From an uncultured Altererythrobacter sp. (GTDB lineage: Bacteria; Pseudomonadota; Alphaproteobacteria; Sphingomonadales; Sphingomonadaceae): DNA of 64,000 bases. The position numbers and the translations under genes were made by a program. Location of the stretch: positions 372,001 to 436,000 of the forward strand of contig CAJXJY010000001.1 in assembly GCA_913055875.1 (NCBI GenBank). Direction: 5' to 3'. Shown in pieces: positions 23,066-31,377 of the stretch. Every line of letters starts with the position of its first letter. Within the stretch, counting starts at the first letter, position 1. The notes beneath the pieces were generated by a model. The model saw nothing but the letters and a program-made list of their open reading frames with translations, was not told the origin of the DNA and did not search any database.

Positions 23066-23166
23066 GATGGCTCTCCCGGTAACGATTCGCTGCCTGTCGC
23101 AAGAGGGCTGTCGAAAATCCGCGCCGCGCGCAACCGTGACGCAGCGGAAAGGCGCTTGCATTTTCG

Positions 23167-23188
23167 TATTTTCCTAATTAGGAAAATA
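23167..23188. promoter_or_regulatory. 22-bp perfect palindrome, likely ArsR-family operator
   Basis: The half-site TATTTTCCTAA at 23167-23177 is followed by its exact reverse complement at 23178-23188. The right half contains AGGAAAA, which also serves as the Shine-Dalgarno of the ArsR gene starting at 23192. TTCCTAATTAGGAA-type sites are typical of SdpR-like ArsR repressors. Binding here would block both transcription start and the ribosome-binding region. Confidence 0.75.
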
Positions 23189-23191
23189 TCT

Positions 23192-23509
23192 ATGGAAAAG
23201 GCGTTCAAGGCGCTGGCGTCGACTCCGCGGCGGCGGATTCTCAACCACCTCGCGGGCGGGCCGATGACGGTGGGCGAGATCGCGTCGAAATTCGACATGG
23301 CGATGCCCTCGATCTCGAAGCATATCGCGGTGCTGCACGATGCCGGGCTGCTCCACCGTCAGAAACGCGGGCAGGAGGTGATCTATTCGATCGCCGGCGA
23401 TAATCTCGCCAACAGCCTCTATGCCTTCCTCACCCCGTTCTGTCCCGAGGCGCGCGCGCTCGCGGCGGAGCGCAAATTGCAGCGCGCGGCGGAGGAGGAC
23501 GGGGCATGA
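23192..23509 (+). CDS. ArsR/SdpR-type transcriptional repressor
   Basis: A winged-helix regulator of 105 residues. The core reads Phe-Lys-Ala-Leu-Ala-Ser-Thr-Pro-Arg-Arg-Arg-Ile-Leu, then a recognition helix around residues 36-50 (Met-Pro-Ser-Ile-Ser-Lys-His) and a basic wing with Arg-Gln-Lys-Arg-Gly. The metal-binding Cys pair of classical ArsR is absent, so it is probably not a metal sensor. The palindrome touching its own start codon indicates autorepression. It overlaps the desaturase gene by 4 bases (ATGA), so both are translated together. Confidence 0.88.
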   Translation: MEKAFKALASTPRRRILNHLAGGPMTVGEIASKFDMAMPSISKHIAVLHDAGLLHRQKRGQEVIYSIAGDNLANSLYAFLTPFCPEARALAAERKLQRAAEEDGA

Positions 23510-24492
23510 GCACGGTGCGCGGAGAAGCCGACAAGGGCGCCTTCAAGGTCAATTCGCTGTCCGGTCTCGACACCGCCGATGCGGCGAACGGCACGCCGGT
23601 ATGGGATCCCGCGCGCTCGATCTGGAACATGGGCTTCATCGCGGGCGCGCTGGTGCTCGGCCCGCTGTTCTTCAGCTGGAGTGCTTTCGCGGTGTTCCTG
23701 ATCCTCTCGGGATTCAGGCTGTGCGTCGGCCATTCGGTCGGCTTCCACCGCCGGCTGATCCATCGCAGCTTCGAATGCCCCAAATGGCTCGAGCGCACGA
23801 TGATCTATGTCGGCGTGCTGGTCGGCATGGGCGGGCCGATCTGGACCGTCGGTCTGCACGACATCCGCGACTGGGCGCAGCGGCAGGAGGACTGCCACTG
23901 GTTCCTGCGTCACGGCAGGGGCGCGCTCGCGGACGGGTTCTACTACCTCAATTTCCGGCTCGCCTTCGATAATCCGCCGCATTTCGACCCCGGACCGGGG
24001 ATCGGCGACGACCGCTTCTACCTGTTCCTGCAGAAGACCTGGATGCTGCATCAGATTCCGGTCGCGCTGCTGCTCTACTGGCTCGGCGGATGGCCGTGGG
24101 TGGTGTGGGGCGTGGTGGTGCGCGTCGCGGTCTGTTTCACGATGCACTGGTATATCGCGCACCATGCGCACCGGCACGGGCCGCAGGACTGGATCGTCGA
24201 CGATGCCGCGGTGCAGGGCTACAATATCGGCTGGCTGGCGATCCCCACGATGGGCGAGAGCTGGCATTCGAACCACCACGCGTTTCCCGCCTCGGCCCGC
24301 CACGGCCTCTACAAGGGGCAGATCGATCCGGGCTGGGAGTTCGTCCGGCTGCTGGAAAAGCTCGGTCTGGCGTGGGACGTCAGGACTCCGGCCAACCTCC
24401 CCGCCCGCACCGGCCTGACCCCGGTCAGCGCGCGCGCGCTCGAAGCCGTCGGCCGCGAGCAGGCTTCGCTGGCGCGTGAACCAGCCGAGTAG
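23506..24492 (+). CDS. Membrane fatty acid (acyl-CoA type) desaturase
   Basis: A membrane diiron desaturase of 328 residues introducing double bonds into acyl chains. Histidine clusters: His76-x4-His81 with His86 (Gly-His-Ser-Val-Gly-Phe-His-Arg), His219/His220 and His222 in His-His-Ala-His-Arg-His, and His254-x2-His257-His258. The usual second cluster His-x2-His-His is replaced by His-Asp-Ile-Arg-Asp-Trp, a variant of some alphaproteobacterial members. Hydrophobic pairs flank the clusters. ATG overlaps the ArsR stop. The operon suggests membrane fluidity control in response to an unknown signal sensed by the repressor. Confidence 0.87.
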   Translation: MSTVRGEADKGAFKVNSLSGLDTADAANGTPVWDPARSIWNMGFIAGALVLGPLFFSWSAFAVFLILSGFRLCVGHSVGFHRRLIHRSFECPKWLERTMIYVGVLVGMGGPIWTVGLHDIRDWAQRQEDCHWFLRHGRGALADGFYYLNFRLAFDNPPHFDPGPGIGDDRFYLFLQKTWMLHQIPVALLLYWLGGWPWVVWGVVVRVAVCFTMHWYIAHHAHRHGPQDWIVDDAAVQGYNIGWLAIPTMGESWHSNHHAFPASARHGLYKGQIDPGWEFVRLLEKLGLAWDVRTPANLPARTGLTPVSARALEAVGREQASLAREPAE

Positions 24493-24530
24493 TGCCTCCC
24501 GAGTCGTTTTCAGCTTCGCTGAGACAGTTG

Positions 24531-24610
24531 CGGCACCGGCCCACTCCCCCACCCGGCCACCCATAGTTTGTTATTCTCGGGTGGCCGGGTGGGGGAGTGG
24601 GCCGGTGCCG
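24531..24610. repeat. Dispersed long hairpin element, copy 1
   Basis: Perfect 32-bp inverted repeat: 24531-24562 pairs with 24579-24610, with a 16-nt AT-rich loop (24563-24578). The arm next to the loop contains CCCACCCGGCCACCC, and the loop starts ATAG. It lies between the convergent desaturase and Nramp-like genes. The same core and loop occur at 35392-35472 (opposite orientation) and 47573-47651. The flanks continue with weaker pairing (CAGCTTCGCTG on the left, CAGCGAAG on the right). Confidence 0.92.
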
Positions 24611-24632
24611 CTCCAGCGAAGAAGCAACGCCT

Positions 24633-25826
24633 CTAGCCGAGCAGCGTCTGAGTCACCTTGTACAGCGAGGTGGCACCCAGCACCGTGGCGATGCCCGTCA
24701 CCGCGAGCATCGCGATATTGCCCAACGGGCCGTTCGCGGCATCGCCCAGGAGCGACCGGTCGCGCATCGCGGCGAGCAGGAACAGCGCGACCACCGGCAG
24801 CAGGATCCCGTTGAGCGCCTGCGCCAGCACGATCGCCGGGACCGGGCGGATATCGGCGATGCCGAGACCGACCCCGATCGCCAGCACTGCGATCCACACC
24901 GCGCGGAAGCTCCGGCCGCGCGCCGACCAGCGCGCGTCTTCGGCATCGCCGAGCAGTCCGCGCGCGGTCAGCGCGGCGGCGAGCGGCGCGGTCACCGCGG
25001 AGGAGAGGCCCGCGGCAAGCAGGCCGAGCGCGAGCCCGGTCCCGGCCCAGGCACCGAGCCGCTGCGACAACAGGGCATCGAGCCGCTCGAACGAAAACTC
25101 GCCCTCGAGCGCCGAGCCGACGATCACGATCCCCGCGGTAATGAGCCCGCCGAGCGCGATCGCGACCGCGAGGCCGAAGCGGGTGTCTGCAAGGCTCGTT
25201 CCGTGCGCGAGGCTCGAGCCGAGAAACAGGTTGTAGGGCACCACGGTGGTGCCGATCAGCGCGATCACCATGAGGGCCGCGCCGTCGGGCATGCCGGGCA
25301 CGGCCAGACCTGCCAGCAATTCGCCGGGCGGCGGGGCGAGCACGATCGCCGTGACGAGGAAGCCCGCTCCCATCACCGCCACCAGCACCGCGAGCAGCCG
25401 CGCGATCCGTGCGGGCGAGCCGGTCGCGAGCAACACCGCCGCCACCGCGCCGATCGCCAGCGTGAGCACGGGCTTGGGCAGGTCCAGCGCCAGCATCGCG
25501 CCCGCTACTCCGCCGAGGATATTGCCCGCCTCGTAGGCCGCGCTTCCGATCAGGATCGCGCCGCCCGCCAGCACCAAAGTCGCCGCGCGCCGCCAGCCGG
25601 AAGGGAAGCGCTGGCGCAGCACCTCGGCCAAGTCGCTTCCGGTCGCAATGGTCAGCCGCGCCGCGGCTTCCTGCAGCACGAAGGTCGCGATCACCGAAAA
25701 CAGCACCGCCCACAGCAGTGCGGCGCCGTAGGATGCCCCGGCACTCGCCGCGGTGGTGACGGTGCCCGGGCCGATAAAGGCCGCAGCGATCGCCGACCAC
25801 AGCAGGATGGCGCCCCATCGTTTCAT
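24633..25826 (-). CDS. Nramp-family metal transporter, variant metal site
   Basis: An inner membrane protein of 397 residues with about 11 hydrophobic helices, similar to Nramp divalent-metal transporters along its length (for example Gly-Ser-Ala-Ala-Tyr-Glu-Ala-Gly-Asn and the Thr-Thr-Val-Val-Pro-Tyr-Asn segment). The canonical helix-1 motif Asp-Pro-Gly-Asn is Gly-Pro-Gly-Thr here, and the helix-6 Met-Pro-His is Val-Val-Pro-Tyr, so the usual manganese/iron ligands are missing. Substrate may be magnesium or something else, as in other Nramp-related outgroups. It stands alone. Confidence 0.82.
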   Translation of the reverse strand: MKRWGAILLWSAIAAAFIGPGTVTTAASAGASYGAALLWAVLFSVIATFVLQEAAARLTIATGSDLAEVLRQRFPSGWRRAATLVLAGGAILIGSAAYEAGNILGGVAGAMLALDLPKPVLTLAIGAVAAVLLATGSPARIARLLAVLVAVMGAGFLVTAIVLAPPPGELLAGLAVPGMPDGAALMVIALIGTTVVPYNLFLGSSLAHGTSLADTRFGLAVAIALGGLITAGIVIVGSALEGEFSFERLDALLSQRLGAWAGTGLALGLLAAGLSSAVTAPLAAALTARGLLGDAEDARWSARGRSFRAVWIAVLAIGVGLGIADIRPVPAIVLAQALNGILLPVVALFLLAAMRDRSLLGDAANGPLGNIAMLAVTGIATVLGATSLYKVTQTLLG

Positions 25827-25846
25827 GGCAGGCGTTTCACCTTCGC

Positions 25847-26635
25847 CTAGCCTCTAGGCTTGAGCAGCGTGTCGGGTCGCATCCGGCGCGCCTCGCCGAA
25901 CAGCGAATAGGTCTTGTTCACGTAATTCGAGACGTCGACGATGCTGTCGAGATATTTCTCCAGTTCCGGCGTCATTTCCTGCTCGACCAGCCGGACGTGC
26001 GCGCCCGGGTTCTCGGTTTCGAAACGGACATAGAACCACGGCTCGCCGCGCTTCAGTTTGAGCGGCTTCGAAATGTCGTGCCATTCGAAACCCCAGCTCA
26101 AGGGTCGTGGCCAGATATGGACCGGGAAGCGCCCGCCCATCTGCACGCCGGGGCGCGGGGTCGGGAACCAGTCGAGATAGGGTGCGGTCTGGACGACGTA
26201 GCACGGCTCGTCGGCGACGAAGACGTAGGGCGCGACGATCTGGACGATCGGGCGCTCGGGGTGGCGCCACTCGTTCTGCGGGTGGAGCATCATCATGTTG
26301 GCGCGCCCCTGCGGTCGCATGCCCGATTTCTCGCCGTCGGCATCGACCATCTGCAGCTGGCCGTTGGGCTGCTTCTGGAAAGCGAGCTCGATATCGATCG
26401 GGCAGGGGATGACGAAATGGCGCCGGTCGAAATCGATCGCGGCGGGGCACACCTGCACCGATTTGGCCGAACTCGGCTTGGGATCGTTGCGCGCGAACGG
26501 CTTGGGCGCGGCCCAGATCGCGTCGCCGCCCTGCGGGAAGCGCACCGTCCAGCCGACCGTGACCGAGCGCGATTTCCCGCGCCCCTCGGCCTCGCGCTGC
26601 TCCGCATCCTCGGCGAATTGGTCTTCCCAGCTCAT
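25847..26635 (-). CDS. Conserved-looking cytoplasmic protein, unknown
   Basis: A protein of 262 residues with no signal peptide or membrane helix. It is rich in Pro, Trp and Tyr with many beta-type segments (for example Gly-Gly-Arg-Phe-Pro-Val-His-Ile-Trp-Pro-Arg-Pro), and ends with a helical segment Glu-Lys-Tyr-Leu-Asp-Ser-Ile-Val-Asp-Val-Ser-Asn-Tyr-Val-Asn-Lys. Codon use is normal for the region. AAGGGAC precedes the ATG at 26633-26635. No family is recognised. It lies 20 bp upstream of the Nramp-like gene on the same strand and downstream of the glycosylase gene. Confidence 0.7.
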   Translation of the reverse strand: MSWEDQFAEDAEQREAEGRGKSRSVTVGWTVRFPQGGDAIWAAPKPFARNDPKPSSAKSVQVCPAAIDFDRRHFVIPCPIDIELAFQKQPNGQLQMVDADGEKSGMRPQGRANMMMLHPQNEWRHPERPIVQIVAPYVFVADEPCYVVQTAPYLDWFPTPRPGVQMGGRFPVHIWPRPLSWGFEWHDISKPLKLKRGEPWFYVRFETENPGAHVRLVEQEMTPELEKYLDSIVDVSNYVNKTYSLFGEARRMRPDTLLKPRG

Positions 26636-26663
26636 ACATCCGTCCCTTGCATCGTGCGGCGTG

Positions 26664-27368
26664 TCATGCCGCCTCGCGCCCGGTTTCGCAATCGCGCTGG
26701 AGCGGGCAGTTCGGGCAATCCGTCCGCGAGGGCCGGCACAGCGTCTGCCCGACGCGCTTCACCAGCAGATGATGCTCGTCGATATCCTGCGCGCTCCATT
26801 CTTGGGGCAGCACCGGCATCAGCGTATCATAGGCGCGCGCGGTGTCGGCCCTGGGCGGGACCAGACCCATGCGCTGGATCACCCTGCGGTGATTGGTGTC
26901 GATCACCAGCGCGGGGCGGTGGAAATGCGAAGTGTTCATCACCTGCGCCGAGATCTTGCGCGCGACCCCGGGCAATGTTTCGAGCCACGCCATCGCCTCC
27001 TCGGTGGGGAGGTTGGAGAGATGCCGCAAATCGACTGCTCCGCGCTCGGCGACGATGCGCCGGAGGCACGCCTTGAGCCGCTCGGCCATCAGCGCGGGGA
27101 ATGTGGCGGTGCGGAGCAGTTCGGCCAGCTCTTCCTCCTGGGCGTCGGCTACCGCCTCCCAGTTACCGTAGCGCTCCAGCAACCGGTCGGTATTGGCATT
27201 GGAAATCGCGGTTTTCGTCCGCGCCCCGATCACCCCCTGCACCAGCGTCCACACCGGATCGCGCCGCTTGTCGTCGGGACGGACGATCCGTCCGAATTGT
27301 GCGATCAGCGCGGCCTGGATGCGGCGGAGAGTATCGCTGCGCGGATCGGGGCCGAGGGAGAGTTGCAT
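26664..27368 (-). CDS. Endonuclease III-like HhH-GPD DNA glycosylase
   Basis: A protein of 234 residues of the HhH-GPD family for base excision repair of oxidised pyrimidines. The helix-hairpin-helix Leu-Pro-Gly-Val-Ala-Arg-Lys spans 132-138, with catalytic Lys138. The catalytic Asp157 is in Val-Ile-Asp-Thr-Asn-His-Arg. A 4Fe-4S cluster is formed by Cys211, Cys218, Cys221 and Cys227 (spacing 6-2-5). It differs from classical Nth in sequence detail and may be a paralogue. It is divergent from the toxin-antitoxin pair. Confidence 0.88.
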   Translation of the reverse strand: MQLSLGPDPRSDTLRRIQAALIAQFGRIVRPDDKRRDPVWTLVQGVIGARTKTAISNANTDRLLERYGNWEAVADAQEEELAELLRTATFPALMAERLKACLRRIVAERGAVDLRHLSNLPTEEAMAWLETLPGVARKISAQVMNTSHFHRPALVIDTNHRRVIQRMGLVPPRADTARAYDTLMPVLPQEWSAQDIDEHHLLVKRVGQTLCRPSRTDCPNCPLQRDCETGREAA

Positions 27369-27424
27369 GCGATGCTTAACTACCGATTATTGACATTTTA
27401 ACATATAGGTGGCAATTTGACACC
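27369..27424. promoter_or_regulatory. AT-rich divergent promoter of the toxin-antitoxin pair
   Basis: This 56-bp gap is much AT-richer than its surroundings. It contains TTGACA at 27390-27395 and a TATAGG at 27404-27409. AGGTGG at 27407-27412 is the Shine-Dalgarno for the antitoxin ATG at 27425. The -35/-10 spacing is not canonical, so the exact promoter is unclear. Confidence 0.4.
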
Positions 27425-27781
27425 ATGGCAAAGACGGTCAAACTCGACGACGAACTGATCGACGTTCTCACGCGGGAAGCCGAGCTCATGAGCCGCTCTC
27501 TGGCAGGGCAGGTGAGGCACTGGGTCCGCATCGGCATGAGCATAGAGCGATCGAGCGATTTCGATCAATCGCGTGTCGCCGCCGCGCTGGATGCGCGGAT
27601 CGGGCCGGACGACCTGTCGGCGGCGGAGCAGGAAAGCTTCGTCGAGGGCATTCTCGGCGCGGCGCGCCGGGGAACCGACGAGCAGGATCGCTTCTTCGCC
27701 AAGCGGCGCGAGAGGGGGCTGGGCGCGGGATTGCGTGACGGCAAGCTGGTCGAGCATGGTGAGAAGGCGGCTACCGGCTGA
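27425..27781 (+). CDS. ParD-like antitoxin
   Basis: A protein of 118 residues. The first 45 residues (Val-Lys-Leu-Asp-Asp-Glu-Leu-Ile, then Ser-Arg-Ser-Leu-Ala-Gly-Gln-Val-Arg-His-Trp-Val-Arg-Ile-Gly) match the ParD-like family, a ribbon-helix-helix type DNA-binding module. The remaining residues are charged and probably wrap the toxin. The stop codon overlaps the first base of the next gene (TGATG), typical of coupled antitoxin-toxin pairs. It likely represses its own promoter in the AT-rich gap just upstream; that is inference. Confidence 0.8.
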   Translation: MAKTVKLDDELIDVLTREAELMSRSLAGQVRHWVRIGMSIERSSDFDQSRVAAALDARIGPDDLSAAEQESFVEGILGAARRGTDEQDRFFAKRRERGLGAGLRDGKLVEHGEKAATG

Positions 27782-28380
27782 TGCCGGGGCCGGCGCCTCG
27801 GCCGACCCTGTTCCTGATCGCCGGCCCCAACGGCGCCGGCAAATCCACTTTCCACGATACCGTGCTTGCACCGAGGGTGGCCGCGCCCTTCATCAATGCG
27901 GATATCCTCCAGCGCGACGAATTGCGCGATCCGTCGCCCACGGCATCCTACCGGGCGGCGAAGATCGCCGAACGGCGCCGCCGCGAATGCATGAGTGAAC
28001 GGCGCTCATTCGTGATGGAGACGGTGTTCTCGCATCCGTCCAAGCTGCAGCTCGTCCGCGATGCGCGCGCGGAAGGATACCGGGTGGTCGTCTTCCACCT
28101 GAACGTCGCCTCCGCCGAGATCGCGGTGGCCCGTGTGCGGGCGCGCACGGCCGAGGGTGGCCACGATGTGCCCGAGGACAGGATCCGCGCGCGCTACGAA
28201 CGCAACCAGGCGATCATCCGCGAGGCGGTGCTGCTCGCCGACAACGCGCAGGTGTTCGATTCTTCCGCGTTGAACGAACGGCCGCGCGTCGTGTTCGAAC
28301 TGGCGCATGGCCGGGCGATCGATTGGGCCGAGGACCGGCCCGAATGGTGCGACGGCCTGTACGGGGATTTGATCGGCTAG
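27781..28380 (+). CDS. Zeta-like toxin kinase (P-loop)
   Basis: A protein of 199 residues. Walker A Gly-Pro-Asn-Gly-Ala-Gly-Lys-Ser-Thr lies at 15-23. The zeta/PezT landmarks follow: Ile-Asn-Ala-Asp (substrate Asp), a Met-Glu-Thr-Val-Phe-Ser segment where zeta toxins have their conserved Glu-Thr, and late Arg residues in Arg-Ile-Arg-Ala-Arg-Tyr. Zeta toxins phosphorylate UDP-N-acetylglucosamine or related sugars and block wall synthesis. Here the partner is ParD-like rather than epsilon-like. A non-toxic kinase role cannot be excluded. Confidence 0.82.
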   Translation: MPGPAPRPTLFLIAGPNGAGKSTFHDTVLAPRVAAPFINADILQRDELRDPSPTASYRAAKIAERRRRECMSERRSFVMETVFSHPSKLQLVRDARAEGYRVVVFHLNVASAEIAVARVRARTAEGGHDVPEDRIRARYERNQAIIREAVLLADNAQVFDSSALNERPRVVFELAHGRAIDWAEDRPEWCDGLYGDLIG

Positions 28381-28414
28381 CGCCGCACCGTGCGACGGCT
28401 CCTTGCGTCGCACA

Positions 28415-29989
28415 TCACTCCCACTCGATCGTCCCCGGCGGCTTGCTCGTGTAGTCGTAAACCACCCGGTTGATCCCCTTCACCTCGTTGACGATTCGCG
28501 TCGCCACGCGGGTCAGGAAGGCAGCGTCGAAGGGATAGACGTCCGCGGTCATGCCGTCGGTCGAGGTCACCGCGCGCAGCCCGCACACGCTGTCGTAGGT
28601 CCGCCCGTCGCCCATCACGCCGACCGTCTTGACCGGCAACAGCACCGCGAAGGCCTGCCAGATCGCGTCGTAGAGGCCCGCGGCGCGGATTTCCTCGAGA
28701 TAGATCGCGTCGGCCTTGCGCAGGATGTCGCAGCGTTCCCTGGTGACTTCGCCGGGGATGCGGATGGCGAGGCCGGGGCCGGGGAAGGGGTGGCGGCCGA
28801 CGAACACTTCGGGCAGGCCGAGCTCGCGGCCGAGCGCGCGGACCTCGTCCTTGAACAGTTCGCGCAGCGGCTCGACCAGCTGCATGTCCATCCGCTCGGG
28901 CAGGCCGCCGACATTGTGATGGCTCTTGATCGTCACCGACGGCCCGCCGGTGAAGCTGACGCTCTCGATCACATCGGGATAGAGCGTGCCCTGCGCGAGG
29001 AAGTCGGCCCCGCCGATCGCCTTCGCCTCTTTCTCGAACAGGTCGATGAACGCGCCGCCGATGAACTTGCGCTTCTTCTCGGGGTCGGTCTGGCCCGCGA
29101 GGCCGGACAGGAACATGTCCTCCGCGTCGACATGCACCAGCGGAATGTTGTAGTGATCGCGGAACAGCGTGACGACCTGCTCCGCCTCGTTCAGCCGCAT
29201 CAGCCCGTGGTCGACGAACACGCAGGTGAGCTGCTCGCCGATCGCCTCGTGGATCAGCACCGCGGCGACCGCCGAATCGACTCCGCCCGACAAACCGCAG
29301 ATGACCTTGCCGTCCCCGACCTGCGCGCGGATCTCCTCGATCTTGGTCTTGCGGAACTCGGCCATGGTCCAGTCGCCGGCCAGCCCGCACACGTGCCGCA
29401 CGAAATTCGCCAGCAGCCTGGCGCCGTCGGGGGTGTGGACGACCTCGGGGTGGAACTGGGTGCCGTAATAGCGCCGCTCGTCGTCGGCGATCAGCGCGAA
29501 GGGCGCGCCGGGGCTGGTCGCGACGATGCGGAAACCGTCGGCGATCCCGGTGACCTTGTCGCCGTGGCTCATCCACACCTGATGCTTCTCGCCGACATGC
29601 CACAGCCCGTCGAACAGCACGCATTCCTCGCTGACTTCGCAATAGGCGCGGCCGAATTCGCCGCCTTCTCCGCTCTCGTGCCCCGGTCGGACCTCGCCGC
29701 CGAGATGCTGTGTCATCAGCTGCTGGCCGTAGCAGATGCCGAGGATCGGCACGCCGCTTTCGAACAGCGCGTTGGGTGCGCGCGGGGAATCGGGATCGCA
29801 CACGCTGGCCGGGCCGCCCGAGAGGATGATCCCCTTGGGGTTCAGCCGGTGGAAGGCCTCGGTGGCGCTGCTGAACGGCGCGATCTCGGAATAGACCCCG
29901 GCCTCGCGCACGCGGCGCGCGATCAGTTGGGTCACCTGGCTGCCGAAATCGACGATGAGGATAGAATCGGGGAGGTGCTGGACGTCCAT
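28415..29989 (-). CDS. guaA: GMP synthase (glutamine-hydrolysing)
   Basis: A protein of 524 residues converting XMP, ATP and glutamine to GMP. N-terminal class I glutamine amidotransferase with Cys86 (Gly-Ile-Cys-Tyr-Gly), His180 and Glu182 (Phe-His-Pro-Glu). The ATP pyrophosphatase P-loop Ser-Gly-Gly-Val-Asp-Ser is at 234-239. The C-terminal dimerisation domain has the Arg-His-Pro-Phe-Pro-Gly-Pro-Gly-Leu segment and ends Gly-Thr-Ile-Glu-Trp-Glu, the usual ending. Start ATG 29987-29989. It is divergent from the methyltransferase gene, separated by about 100 bp. Confidence 0.97.
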   Translation of the reverse strand: MDVQHLPDSILIVDFGSQVTQLIARRVREAGVYSEIAPFSSATEAFHRLNPKGIILSGGPASVCDPDSPRAPNALFESGVPILGICYGQQLMTQHLGGEVRPGHESGEGGEFGRAYCEVSEECVLFDGLWHVGEKHQVWMSHGDKVTGIADGFRIVATSPGAPFALIADDERRYYGTQFHPEVVHTPDGARLLANFVRHVCGLAGDWTMAEFRKTKIEEIRAQVGDGKVICGLSGGVDSAVAAVLIHEAIGEQLTCVFVDHGLMRLNEAEQVVTLFRDHYNIPLVHVDAEDMFLSGLAGQTDPEKKRKFIGGAFIDLFEKEAKAIGGADFLAQGTLYPDVIESVSFTGGPSVTIKSHHNVGGLPERMDMQLVEPLRELFKDEVRALGRELGLPEVFVGRHPFPGPGLAIRIPGEVTRERCDILRKADAIYLEEIRAAGLYDAIWQAFAVLLPVKTVGVMGDGRTYDSVCGLRAVTSTDGMTADVYPFDAAFLTRVATRIVNEVKGINRVVYDYTSKPPGTIEWE

Positions 29990-30038
29990 GCGTCCCGTTA
30001 GGAGCAGGGTGCGGCGCCTGTCCAGCGGCGGCTGGCGG

Positions 30039-30066
30039 TTGTCCCTCGCGCGATCTCCCCTATGCT
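30039..30066 (+). promoter_or_regulatory. Promoter of the methyltransferase gene
   Basis: TTGTCC at 30039-30044 and TATGCT at 30061-30066 with a 16-bp spacer. The predicted start near 30073 leaves a leader of about 20 nt containing AGGGGAG at 30079-30085. This placement argues that translation begins after 30085, which matters for the unusual start codon of the next gene. Confidence 0.55.
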
Positions 30067-30092
30067 GGGCGGGAACACAGGGGAGATTTCCG

Positions 30093-30887
30093 ATCACCGA
30101 TCCGACCGGCGGCGCCGCCGAGAATCAGCACGTCATCCGTTTTCCGCGCCAGAGCAGCCGCGAACTGGGACAAAACGAAGCCTTCTTCTATCTCGTCGAG
30201 GACGGCGAGGACAAGCGGATCAAGTTCCACGACTACGCCGCGATTTACGATCGACCAGGTCTTTACGAACAGCTTTTCTACGATCGCCTGCGTTGCACAA
30301 GCCCGCAGGTGGTCGTTTCGCGGCTGGTGGAGGCGGTGCGCCATGCGGGCGAAATGGTCGAGCCGCTGCGGGTGCTCGATCTGGGTGCGGGCAACGGCAT
30401 CGTCGCGGACGAGATGAACCGCCACGGAGTCGCGCGCCTCGTCGGGCTGGATATCATCCAGCGCGCGCGCGAGGCGGCGCTGCGCGACCGGCCCTCGGGC
30501 TACGACGAATATCTCGTCGCCGACATGACCGCCCCCGATGCCGCCACCTCCAAGGCGCTCGATCAGTGGCGACTCGATGCGCTCACCTGCGTTGCCGCGC
30601 TGGGTTTCGACGACATCCCGGCCGCCGCCTTCATCGCCGCGATGGACAAGATTGCGGCCGACGGATGGCTCGCCTTCAATATCAAGACCGATTTTCTGCA
30701 GGGGGCGGACAAGGGCGGGTTCGCTGCGCTCGTCAAGACGATGCTCGACCGCGATCTGGTCGAGCTTCACCTGCTCGAACGTTACCGGCACCGTCTTTCG
30801 ATCGATGGCGAGTGGCTCGAATATTTCGTCCTGGTGGCGCGCAAGCGCGGAGCGCTGTCGGCAGACATACGCGAACGCTTTGCTTGA
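30093..30887 (+). CDS. Class I SAM-dependent methyltransferase (apparent AUC start)
   Basis: A protein of about 264 residues. The SAM motif [11 protein letters not shown] sits near residue 100, followed by an acidic Gly-Leu-Asp-Ile strand end and a Tyr-Leu-Val-Ala-Asp-Met motif. The substrate is unknown. Start: no ATG, GTG or TTG lies in frame between the promoter and the conserved region. AGGGGAG at 30079-30085 is followed at 7-nt spacing by ATC at 30093, so AUC is the best start candidate. An in-frame TTG at 30039 lies in the -35 box. A sequencing error is the alternative explanation. Confidence 0.75.
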   Translation: MTDPTGGAAENQHVIRFPRQSSRELGQNEAFFYLVEDGEDKRIKFHDYAAIYDRPGLYEQLFYDRLRCTSPQVVVSRLVEAVRHAGEMVEPLRVLDLGAGNGIVADEMNRHGVARLVGLDIIQRAREAALRDRPSGYDEYLVADMTAPDAATSKALDQWRLDALTCVAALGFDDIPAAAFIAAMDKIAADGWLAFNIKTDFLQGADKGGFAALVKTMLDRDLVELHLLERYRHRLSIDGEWLEYFVLVARKRGALSADIRERFA

Positions 30888-31056
30888 TAGCCGGACATAG
30901 CTGCGGCAGGGCGGCTTCCGCATGCATGGTTTGCACTGCACAACGCATATTTTGCACTTGCGAAGAAAAATGCTGCGCCGCACAATCGGCGCGAGAACAG
31001 AAGACCGGAGATGATCGGGAGAAATGTAGCCGAAACCACATTCAAGGAGACCGACC
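30888..31056. other. Intergenic leader of the UrcA gene
   Basis: 169 bp. TTTGCACT occurs twice (about 30927 and 30951), and a perfect 6-bp stem GCGCCG/CGGCGC lies at 30975-30992. AAGGAGA just before the UrcA start is a strong Shine-Dalgarno. A regulatory role is possible but not shown. Confidence 0.4.
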
Positions 31057-31362
31057 ATGCGCAAGATCGTGCCAGCGCTTCTCGCTGCCCTGGACCTGGC
31101 CAGCCCGGCGATCGCGTCCGCGGAAACCGAACGGATCGAAATACGGATTCCATACGACGATCTCGACCTGTCCGATCCCGAAGATCTCGCAGCGCTCGAA
31201 AAGCGCATCGAGAGAAAGGTCATCGCGGCATGCAAGATGAAAACGCCGCTCAACTATCAGCATCAGGTGACCGACTGGACTTGCGTGAAAAACGCCAGGC
31301 GCGCCGCGGTCGCTCAGCTGGAGAGCAGAAGCGGCGTCAGGCTGGCGCTGGCCGGCAACTGA
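31057..31362 (+). CDS. UrcA family protein
   Basis: A small exported protein of 101 residues. Signal peptide residues 1-23, with an unusual Asp within the hydrophobic core (Ala-Leu-Asp-Leu-Ala). The mature part has Ile-Pro-Tyr-Asp-Asp-Leu-Asp-Leu-Ser, a Leu-Glu-Lys-Arg-Ile-Glu helix and two Cys (about 59 and 76) that probably pair, the standard UrcA pattern. The family is common in sphingomonads and Caulobacterales and of unknown function. AAGGAGA precedes the ATG at 31057. Confidence 0.85.
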   Translation: MRKIVPALLAALDLASPAIASAETERIEIRIPYDDLDLSDPEDLAALEKRIERKVIAACKMKTPLNYQHQVTDWTCVKNARRAAVAQLESRSGVRLALAGN

Positions 31363-31377
31363 CCTTCGAACATCCGC

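Noticed and set aside
24571-24814. ORFs crossing the hairpin elements (also at 35173-35852 and 47551-47660)
   Set aside because: Their similar N-terminal peptides come from the repeat sequence itself, not from shared proteins; they lack ribosome-binding sites.
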